A DNA stretch of 35,805 bases. Source: Nitrobacter winogradskyi (GTDB lineage: Bacteria; Pseudomonadota; Alphaproteobacteria; Rhizobiales; Xanthobacteraceae). Below the pieces are notes generated by a model. That model saw only the letters and a program-made list of their open reading frames with translations, did not search any database and was not told where the DNA came from. Position numbers and translations under genes: made by a program. Below, piece by piece: positions 1 to 5,966 of this stretch; positions within the stretch are counted from its first letter, which is position 1, and each line of letters begins with the position of its first letter. Location of the stretch: the NCBI RefSeq assembly GCF_006539545.1, contig NZ_BJNF01000089.1:1-35805 (forward strand), in the 5' to 3' direction.

Positions 1-612
1 GTAGGCGTCGATATAGGCTTCGGCGTCCCATTGCTGGTTGGTCGAGGCGACATGCACGTTGTTGACATCGAGCAGCAGGCCGCAGCCGGTGCGCCGCACC
101 ACCTCGGCGATGAAGTCGATCTCCGAATAGGTGCTTTCGGCAAAAGCGAGATAAGTGGAAGGATTCTCCAACAGCATCTGGCGGCCGAGCGTTTCCTGAA
201 ACTCGTCGATATGCGCGCAGACGCGAGCGAGCGTTTCGGCGGTGTAGGGAAGCGGCAACAGGTCGTTGAGGAAACCGGTGTCGTGCGACGACCAGGCCAG
301 GTGCTCGGAAAAAAGTCCCGGCTCGTAGCGCGCGATTAGGTCCTTCAGGCGACGCAGATGATCGCGATCTAGCAGACGGTCCGCGCCGATCGATAAGCCG
401 ACGCCGTGCAGCGAGAGCGGATAGCGCTCGCGGATCGCGGTGAGATAACGGTGCGGCGGGCCGCCATCGCCCATATAGTTCTCCGCGTGAACCTCGAAAA
501 AACCGACATCGGGCCCGGTCTCGACGAGCTCGCGATAATGTTCAGCCTTGAACCCGACGCCGGCGCGCGGCGGAATCGGCGGCGGCTGCGTTCGGAAAGG
601 ATTTGACGGCAT
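1..612 (-). CDS. bufB: BufB, DUF692/MNIO-family bufferin-modifying enzyme (3' end outside window)
   Basis: The reverse strand reads open from ATG at 612 (GGCGGAG upstream) to the window edge, so about 204 N-terminal residues are present and the C-terminus is missing. Recognisable DUF692 (multinuclear iron oxidase, TIM-barrel) landmarks are GVGFKAEHY near residue 18, EVHAENYMG near 40, [10 protein letters not shown] near 67, FSEHLAWSS near 100, LLENPSTYL and [10 protein letters not shown]. Family knowledge: MNIO enzymes use a mixed-valent iron cluster to convert cysteines of small RiPP precursors to thiooxazoles, and BufB acts on bufferin (BufA) with a BufC partner. The gene lies 60 nt downstream of bufA on the same strand, the usual bufferin order. 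bufC is expected next, beyond the edge. I am confident of the family; the bufferin role rests on the neighbour. Confidence 0.9.
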   Translation of the reverse strand, partial: MPSNPFRTQPPPIPPRAGVGFKAEHYRELVETGPDVGFFEVHAENYMGDGGPPHRYLTAIRERYPLSLHGVGLSIGADRLLDRDHLRRLKDLIARYEPGLFSEHLAWSSHDTGFLNDLLPLPYTAETLARVCAHIDEFQETLGRQMLLENPSTYLAFAESTYSEIDFIAEVVRRTGCGLLLDVNNVHVASTNQQWDAEAYIDAY

Positions 613-639
613 GACCGTCTCCGCCGTTGGAGGGCGCGA

Positions 640-656
640 GCGGGAATGAAACCCGC
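640..656 (-). promoter_or_regulatory. Small hairpin in the bufA-bufB spacer
   Basis: GCGGG (640-644) and CCCGC (652-656) form a 5-bp GC-only stem with a 7-nt loop in the 60-nt spacer between bufA and bufB. A hairpin here could protect the bufA message or attenuate read-through, so that the abundant small precursor outnumbers its modifying enzyme. The stem is short and chance occurrence in GC-rich DNA is quite possible. Confidence 0.25.
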
Positions 657-672
657 CCGGCCATTGTTGAGC

Positions 673-1017
673 TCAGGCTTTCGGCGTCAGGCTGCCATTC
701 CCTTTCGGCGTCGTCATCGCCGTGCAGGTGCCCTTGGGCACGAGCTTGTAGGCGTTGCCCTGATAATCCGTGGTGTTGGTGCCCGCACAGCTCGTCCCGG
801 CGCCGGCGTAGCAGTCGTTCTGCCCCTTCAGCGCTACCCCGAAGCACTTCTCGACCTTGCCACCTTGAAGGGCCTGCATGGTTTTGGCCTGTTTCTCCTT
901 CATCATTTTTTCCATGTCGGCCTTGCTCGTCTGGGCCGAAGCCGGCATTGCTGCGAGTGAGCCGAGCGCGGCCGCGAAAGCACCGGCGACCAGCGCGGGT
1001 AGCATGCGATTGGACAT
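673..1017 (-). CDS. bufA: BufA1-type bufferin precursor (DUF2282), copper-binding RiPP
   Basis: This 114-residue protein starts at ATG 1017, chosen because GGAGG lies just upstream; longer in-frame starts lack it. Residues 1-28 form a signal peptide ending in PASA before QTSK. The mature part has exactly four cysteines (58, 69, 77, 98) in the bufferin settings [22 protein letters not shown] and KGTCTA. Family knowledge: bufferins (DUF2282) are made in the cytoplasm, have core cysteines converted to thiooxazoles by BufB/BufC, and are exported to the periplasm where they sequester copper. The neighbouring DUF692 gene completes the pair. Residues 32-50 are rich in Lys and Met, common in this family. 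A SigF-like promoter lies about 85 nt upstream of the start. Confidence 0.92.
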   Translation of the reverse strand: MSNRMLPALVAGAFAAALGSLAAMPASAQTSKADMEKMMKEKQAKTMQALQGGKVEKCFGVALKGQNDCYAGAGTSCAGTNTTDYQGNAYKLVPKGTCTAMTTPKGNGSLTPKA

Positions 1018-1101
1018 ATCTGTTCCTCCAACTGTGATCGATCGTGCGAGCATACGCACTCACTCGCCCGGCGAGCCAGGTGCGGCGCGCCTGTAGGGAG
1101 G

Positions 1102-1126
1102 TTCGCTGCGCGGCGCCAAAGGTTAC
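1102..1126 (-). promoter_or_regulatory. Putative ECF sigma-F type promoter of the bufferin operon
   Basis: Read on the minus strand, GTAACC (1126-1121) is followed after 15 nt by CGAA (1105-1102), about 85 nt ahead of the bufA start. As I recall it, the Caulobacter SigF heavy-metal regulon carries GTAACC-N16-CGAA ahead of DUF2282/DUF692 operons. Both half-sites match exactly here, but the spacer is one base shorter. The sequence match is seen; the sigma factor assignment is inferred, and no sigF gene is in the window. Confidence 0.55.
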
Positions 1127-1286
1127 GCCCTAGTCGCGACTGATCGGCCGTTCAAATCGGCGTGACATATTCAACGGAGGCGAGAGCCGGGCAACCAATC
1201 GCCAAGAACAAATCCAATAGGCTCAAACTGATGCTATATTCGCCGCCTTATGGCCAGGCGAGATCGCGTCAGGTAAGGATACGGCG

Positions 1287-1520
1287 ATGCAGAAGAGTGC
1301 TGTTATTCTGGAATCCACCATCACATGTCCGAACTGCGGACACCGCGAGATGGAGAGCATGCCGGCCGATGCCTGCCAATTCTTCTACGACTGTACGTCG
1401 TGTAGCGCTCGCCTGAAACCGAAACTCGGAGATTGCTGCGTTTTCTGTTCCTACGGAACAGTGCCGTGCCCGCCAATTCATGCTAGCCGGAATGCGCCGA
1501 CCTGCTGTCTTGATGGCTGA
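1287..1520 (+). CDS. GDCCVxC-motif cysteine-rich small protein
   Basis: This 77-residue protein carries eleven cysteines: CPNC at 14-17, a CTSC pair at 36-39, the signature GDCCVFC at 48-54 followed by SYGTVPCPPI, and a terminal CC at 73-74. This matches the family named after the GDCCVxC motif, in which some members have selenocysteine; here all positions are ordinary Cys codons. The start at ATG 1287 follows AAGGA in GGTAAGGATACGGCG. The protein has no signal peptide and should be cytoplasmic. The function is not established; the cysteine pairs suggest metal binding or thiol redox chemistry. It lies 220 nt upstream of the chromate genes on the same strand and beside the bufferin locus, so a metal-stress role is a reasonable inference. 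Confidence 0.8.
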   Translation: MQKSAVILESTITCPNCGHREMESMPADACQFFYDCTSCSARLKPKLGDCCVFCSYGTVPCPPIHASRNAPTCCLDG

Positions 1521-1739
1521 GCAACCTGGCCCGCGATGCCGCCCGTGCTGGCCCAACGAACGCCATTCACTAACAATCAACCTGGCCCACCGCAATAACG
1601 TTTCCGGTCACGACGCGTGAGTCTTGAATTTGAGTCCGGAGAATGATTTAGTCTCGTCCCATCGGGGACCGGCAGACTCCCCCTCAGACGGTTTCCGTCC
1701 AAGCTCTGCGCAGCGCTCGATTTGTCGAGGAGGTTGCGC

Positions 1740-2546
1740 GTGGACGAAAACGATATCTCCATATCTCCGCATGATCTTTACGCGTCGCTCGGTTCGGATG
1801 CCGCGCCGATCGTCGTGGATGTTCGGCGCGACGTCGATTTCGCCAGCGCGGATCGGCTGGCAAGTCCCGCTTTTCACCGCTTTCCGAATGACGTTGAGCA
1901 ATGGCGAGACGAATTGCCGGACGGACGCCGGGTGGTCACGTGCTGCTTTCACGGCGATCAGGTTAGTCAGGGGGTCGCCACCGCCCTGCGTCTCATGGGC
2001 GTTAATCCGAATTTTCTGGCAGGCGGAATTGCCGACTGGACCGAACTCGGACTGCCGACCCGCCGCAACATCGGAATCAGTCCGGGCAAATGGATCACCC
2101 GCGAGCATCCCAAGATCGATCGCATCGCATGGCTGATCCGCCGTTTCATCGATCCCAACACCGAATTCATTTACGTGCCAAGAGATCAGGTTCTCGCGGT
2201 CGCGGAGCAAACCGGCGCGACACCCTATGACATTGATGGCGTGGAGTTCACTCACGAAAATGATCGCTGCTCGTTCGACGCCATCCTGAAGGTCTACGAC
2301 ATCAAGGATTCCGCTCTCGATCGGCTAGCCACCATCGTGCGAGGCGCCGACACGTCACGGCCGGACCTGGCTCCTCAATGCGAAGGGTTGCTCGCGATCT
2401 CCCGTGGTTTGTCGGCCAACTTTCCTGATGATCATGAGATGCTGGGACATGGTCTCGTCATCTACGACGCGCTGCACAAATGGTATCGTCTGGAGATCGA
2501 GAAGCAAGAACCGACATCCGAACCGCTTGCCGGGGCGCACCCGTGA
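1740..2546 (+). CDS. chrB: ChrB chromate resistance protein with N-terminal rhodanese domain
   Basis: This 268-residue protein has two parts. Residues about 8-110 are rhodanese-like (VVDVRRDVDF, then VVTCCFHGDQ with Cys68/Cys69 at the active loop, then FLAGGIADW). Residues about 124-225 match the ChrB C-terminal domain (HPKIDRIAWLIRRF, EFIYVPRDQ, GVEFTHENDRCSFD). GTG 1740 is taken as the start because GAGGAGG lies 7 nt upstream; the TTG at 1722 would place that signal inside the gene. Family knowledge: ChrB acts as a chromate-responsive regulator or helper of ChrA, and Cys/His residues are thought to sense chromate. The stop overlaps the chrA GTG (GTGA), indicating translational coupling. A 5-bp hairpin (CTCGA-TTTG-TCGAG, 1717-1730) partly covers the ribosome site. 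Confidence 0.9.
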   Translation: MDENDISISPHDLYASLGSDAAPIVVDVRRDVDFASADRLASPAFHRFPNDVEQWRDELPDGRRVVTCCFHGDQVSQGVATALRLMGVNPNFLAGGIADWTELGLPTRRNIGISPGKWITREHPKIDRIAWLIRRFIDPNTEFIYVPRDQVLAVAEQTGATPYDIDGVEFTHENDRCSFDAILKVYDIKDSALDRLATIVRGADTSRPDLAPQCEGLLAISRGLSANFPDDHEMLGHGLVIYDALHKWYRLEIEKQEPTSEPLAGAHP

Positions 2547-3949
2547 CGGAAGCGACGACGGTGGGAAAGCTTCGTCCTTTGCCCAGGCACGGCGTATCCC
2601 TCAATGATGCGCTGCGCGTGTGGGCTCGCGTGGCGCTGCTCAGCTTTGGCGGACCGGCCGGGCAGATCGCCGTCATGCATCGCATCCTCGTCGAAGAGAA
2701 GCGGTGGATTTCCGAGGAGCGTTTCCTGCATGCGCTGAGCTACTGCATGCTGCTGCCGGGTCCGGAGGCGCAACAGCTCGCAACCTATATCGGCTGGCTG
2801 ATGCACCGGACTCTGGGAGGCCTGCTGGCGGGCGGCCTGTTTATTGTGCCGGGCGTTATCGCAATCATGGCGTTGAGCTACGTCTACGCCGCATTCGGCA
2901 ACGTTCCGATCACCGTGGCGCTGTTCTTCGGATTAAAAGCGGCCGTTCTGGCGATCGTCCTCGAAGCCATGATCCGAATCGGCAAGCGGTCCCTGAAGAA
3001 CCGCGTCATGAAGATGCTCGCTGCGGCGGCATTCGTCGGCATCTTCTTCTTCAACGTGCCGTTTCCAATTATTGTTTTCGGCGCAGCATTGATCGGGTTT
3101 CTCGGCGCTGCCTTGGGGGTCAAGGCATTCCAGGTTACGGCTGACCACGGATCAAACGGCAACACAGGCAATGACGCCCTCGTTGACAGCCTGCTCGGCG
3201 AGAGCCAGCCAGAACATACCCGACCAACCCTTCCGCGCTTCCTGCGGGTAGCCGCCATCTGGCTAGCGCTTTGGCTCGTTCCCGTGATTGTGCTGCTCGC
3301 AATGCTTGGCTCCGAGAACGTCTTCAGTCAGATCGCCGTCTTCTTCAGCAAAATGGCGATGGTGACGTTTGGCGGCGCCTATGCCGTGCTTGCCTATGTC
3401 GCCCAACAGGCCGTCGACCATTACGGTTGGCTGAAACCCGGCGAAATGCTCGATGGCCTCGGCATGGCGGAAACCACGCCGGGGCCCCTGATCATGGTCC
3501 TGCAATTCGTGGGGTTTATGGCGGCTTATCGGGACCCGGGCACGCTGTCGCCGATGCTGGCCGGGGCACTCGGTGGATTGCTCGCCACGTGGGTCACGTT
3601 CACCCCATGCTTCCTCTGGATCTACCTTGGCGCGCCATTCATCGAGATCATCCGTGGAAACAAGGCCCTGGCATCCGGGCTGTCCGCTATTACCGCCGCA
3701 GTTGTCGGCGTGGTACTCAATCTTGCCGTCTGGTTCGCTATCCACACCATCTTCCGGGAAACCATTCCGGTTCACGCACTAATGATGGATTTCAATGCAC
3801 CGAAGCTGGCGAGCGTCGATCCATGGGCGCTGGGCCTTTCGGCAACGGCCGCAGTTGCGATCTTCCGGTTTAAGGTCGGTATGATTCCAACGCTTGCCGC
3901 CTGTTGTGCCCTCGGCATCGTTCTCCATATCACTGGTTTGTTGAGATGA
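2543..3949 (+). CDS. chrA: ChrA chromate efflux transporter, two-domain (long) type
   Basis: This 468-residue inner-membrane protein belongs to the CHR superfamily and expels chromate from the cytoplasm, driven by the membrane potential. It has the duplicated layout of long ChrA proteins. The first half carries LSFGGPAGQIA near residue 35 and LPGPEAQQLATYIGW near 71. The second half repeats the pattern with TFGGAYAVLAYVAQQAV and ETTPGPLIMVLQFVG. The halves are joined by a hydrophilic linker (about residues 195-235), and each has several hydrophobic segments. The GTG start at 2543 overlaps the chrB stop; longer upstream starts are unlikely because they would run through the chrB tail. Its own stop overlaps the ATG of the following pseudogene (ATGA), so the operon originally continued. 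Confidence 0.95.
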   Translation: MTEATTVGKLRPLPRHGVSLNDALRVWARVALLSFGGPAGQIAVMHRILVEEKRWISEERFLHALSYCMLLPGPEAQQLATYIGWLMHRTLGGLLAGGLFIVPGVIAIMALSYVYAAFGNVPITVALFFGLKAAVLAIVLEAMIRIGKRSLKNRVMKMLAAAAFVGIFFFNVPFPIIVFGAALIGFLGAALGVKAFQVTADHGSNGNTGNDALVDSLLGESQPEHTRPTLPRFLRVAAIWLALWLVPVIVLLAMLGSENVFSQIAVFFSKMAMVTFGGAYAVLAYVAQQAVDHYGWLKPGEMLDGLGMAETTPGPLIMVLQFVGFMAAYRDPGTLSPMLAGALGGLLATWVTFTPCFLWIYLGAPFIEIIRGNKALASGLSAITAAVVGVVLNLAVWFAIHTIFRETIPVHALMMDFNAPKLASVDPWALGLSATAAVAIFRFKVGMIPTLAACCALGIVLHITGLLR

Positions 3950-4544
3950 AACCGTCAGCTATCCTCGCCGTTTTGTTCGCGGCATCATTGATGATGTCCT
4001 CCGCGCAGGCTCAACGCGTGACGTTCGGTGCTACCCAACGTGGCGCACTGCCGAAGAATTTTGTGTCCGCATTGACGGCGGCGGCAGTCCAGGCGAACAG
4101 ACGATCGTCGAGGACACCGCGGCTGAACGCGGAAGAATGCTCGCGCAAATCGAGGCCGATCCGAACGCGATACACATGCCGACCGGTTTCGAGTGACATC
4201 GAAGCTATCATTCACTTCAAGCCGATATCCGGAAAAGTCGATCAGGCGGCGAGCCTCGCGAACCGTCTCATTGACCGAAACAATTACTACGTCGCCGCGC
4301 CAATGCTCTGGAAAACAACGTACGTTTCTATCGCGTGGTCGCCGGGCGAGTGAACAGCTTGCGACGGCAGATGTTGCGGTCGATTTCGGCAGTGGCACAC
4401 GCTTGGCCTACGCGCTTTACCGTTTCGATTGACCAAAATGTTCTGCAAAGATCAAGCGATACCACCTTCCCCGCTTACGGTAGCCTCGCGTTGTGTACCA
4501 GTGGTCTATTTCGAAAGGGTGCAAATCAAGCCGGCGAATTATGA
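3946..4544 (+). pseudogene. Frameshifted remnant of a secreted LamG/DUF1080-like protein, third gene of the chrBA operon
   Basis: The start is intact: ATG 3946 overlaps the chrA stop and encodes a clean signal peptide (about 23 residues, ending AQAQ). The family-like sequence then jumps between frames. Around 4084 it leaves the start frame for one reading EDTAAERGRMLAQIEADPN. Near 4200 it returns for SDIEAIIHFKPISGKVDQA and DRNNYYV. At about 4304 it becomes NALENNVRFYRVVAGR, near 4345 EQLATADVAVDFGSGT, and near 4500 VVYFERVQIKP. Read across frames this resembles small periplasmic concanavalin-fold proteins found in metal-resistance operons. At least four indels mean no full product can be made. 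Alternative: poor sequencing, which is less likely because flanking genes are clean. Confidence 0.75.
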
Positions 4545-4619
4545 GACATACGAATATAAGAGACGCAATACACACAGGGTGCAAAACAGGGCCTCTGTCC
4601 CTTTCAAATGGAGATGAGC

Positions 4620-5510
4620 ATGCGCACATTTTTTTTAGCTTTTCTTGGTAGTCTTATCCTTGCTTTTCCCACATTCGCCAGTGCCCAGGACATCGACTGG
4701 CAAAAGGTGGATTCGACACTCGGCCGCGAACCCGCCGTATCCGGCGACGTTCATCGTTACGGTTTTCCGAGAAGCGATCTCAAGGTAACCCTCGATGGGG
4801 TTTCGATCGCACCCGCCCTTGCGCTCGGTGGCTGGCTTGCATTCAAACTCGATCACGGCAGCACCATGGTCATGGGCGATCTCGTTCTCCTCGAAACCGA
4901 GATCAATCCAGTCATGTCGAAACTAATCGAGGGTGGCCTGGAAGTCACAGCAATTCACAATCACCTGCTCCGAGCAACTCCCGCGACCTTCTATCTGCAT
5001 GTTGGGGGACATGGAGACCCGGTGAAGATGGCCTCCACACTTCACGACGCTCTCGCCGAGAGCAAAACCCCACTTGTAGCACCGACCGCTGCGGCCGCAA
5101 CGTCCTCCCTCGATCTCGACACGACTCAGATCGACCAGATCATCGGTGCGAAGGGACATGTAAACGCAGGCGTCTATCAAATCGGTGTTGCGCGGCGCGA
5201 CAACATTACTATGAACGGGATGAGCATCTCGCCTGCGGGACCAATGGGCGTCGCGACTGGGATCAACTTCCAGCCAACTGGTGGTGGCAAGGCAGCGATA
5301 ACCGGTGATTTCGTTCTGACAGGCGACGAAGTGAATTCGGTGGTGAAGGCATTGCGTTCGAACGGTATCGAAGTGACGGCTATCCACAGCCACATGCTGG
5401 AAGAACAACCGCGACTCTACTTCCTGCATTTCTGGGCGAACGACGATGCGATCAAGCTAGCGCAAGGCCTTCGATCCGCGATCGACAAGACTGCGAGAAG
5501 GGCGAACTAA
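4620..5510 (+). CDS. Secreted DUF1259 (LppY/LpqO-like) protein
   Basis: This 296-residue protein begins at ATG 4620, with GGAG 6 nt upstream; ATGs at 4608 and 4614 lack a comparable site. Residues 1-21 form a signal peptide (cleavage near FASA-QD). The mature protein contains two related halves. The first has GFPRSDLKVTLDGVSIAP, MGDLVLLETEINPV and LEVTAIHNHLL. The second has ARRDNITMNGMSISP, TGDFVLTGDEVNSV and IEVTAIHSHML. This duplicated DUF1259 pattern is typical of the family, whose function is not known. The paired TAIHxH motifs look like possible metal sites, but this is only inference. It follows the chrBA operon and its pseudogene. Confidence is high for the family and none is claimed for a reaction. 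Confidence 0.88.
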   Translation: MRTFFLAFLGSLILAFPTFASAQDIDWQKVDSTLGREPAVSGDVHRYGFPRSDLKVTLDGVSIAPALALGGWLAFKLDHGSTMVMGDLVLLETEINPVMSKLIEGGLEVTAIHNHLLRATPATFYLHVGGHGDPVKMASTLHDALAESKTPLVAPTAAAATSSLDLDTTQIDQIIGAKGHVNAGVYQIGVARRDNITMNGMSISPAGPMGVATGINFQPTGGGKAAITGDFVLTGDEVNSVVKALRSNGIEVTAIHSHMLEEQPRLYFLHFWANDDAIKLAQGLRSAIDKTARRAN

Positions 5511-5705
5511 CATGGCTTCGGTGCGGATACGCAGTCATCGTTTTTGCCCGCCTATTTCTCGCCGGCGGGCTTCGGTCCACGCTACACCGACCTCGCCGCG
5601 ACCGCCGCCCCGCTTGGGACGGCGATCCTGACGCTCGGCGTCGGGCTGATCGCACAGCACGACGAGTCGCGCGATCTGATAGCGCGGGCTATCGCCCAGG
5701 GTTGA
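5511..5705 (+). pseudogene. C-terminal fragment of an unrecognised membrane protein
   Basis: Directly after the DUF1259 stop, and in the same frame, about 60 codons read as real coding sequence: SFLPAYFSPAGFGPRYTD, a hydrophobic stretch ATAAPLGTAILTLGVGLIA, then a charged tail ending in a stop at 5703-5705. There is no start codon with a ribosome site and no N-terminal domain, so this looks like the 3' end of a gene whose front was deleted. The hydrophobic stretch suggests one membrane segment. I do not recognise the family. Confidence 0.4.
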
Positions 5706-5731
5706 CGCTCGGCTGGCGGTGTGAGGCGACG

Positions 5732-5830
5732 ATGATGATGCCCATGATGGCGGTGATGATGATGACGTTGCACCGCACCAGTGGATCAACTGCGCGATCG
5801 GTCCGGGTGAAAGTGTCGCGGCTTAGCTGA
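5732..5830 (+). other. Methionine-rich mini-ORF (32 codons)
   Basis: ATG 5732 follows GAGGCGACG and opens a 32-codon frame whose first eleven residues read MMMPMMAVMMM (eight Met), followed by a basic tail ending at TGA 5828-5830. The Met clusters come from imperfect GAT/ATG triplet repeats between 5731 and 5766. Met-rich peptides can bind Cu(I) or Ag(I), which would suit this metal-stress neighbourhood, but a simple-sequence repeat is an equally good explanation. Confidence 0.15.
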
Positions 5831-5966
5831 CGGAAGTGTTTAAGCCGATGCCATTATCAATTTGTGAGAAGTATCCAATCTGCAGAGAAGCGGTAGTGCG
5901 CATTGCGCCACTAGAAGAATAAGAGCAATCTGCTCGTGCTGGTTAGTATGCATGAGGAGAGCGAGC

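Noticed and set aside
1162-1416. Plus-strand frame overlapping the GDCCVxC gene
   Set aside because: No motif and a composition like non-coding translation; the GDCCVxC frame in the same place is unmistakable.
1287-1520. Selenocysteine in the GDCCVxC protein
   Set aside because: Some family members are selenoproteins, but every position of the motif here is an ordinary Cys codon and no TGA lies inside the frame.
5582-5773. His-rich reading frame on the minus strand (HHHH and HHGHHH runs)
   Set aside because: It is the complement of the GAT/ATG triplet repeats, has no conserved continuation and runs across the coding fragment on the other strand.
5892-5914. Imperfect dyad around GCGCATTGCGC upstream of the GMC gene
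   Set aside because: Only part of it is symmetric and there is no regulator or second copy to support an operator.
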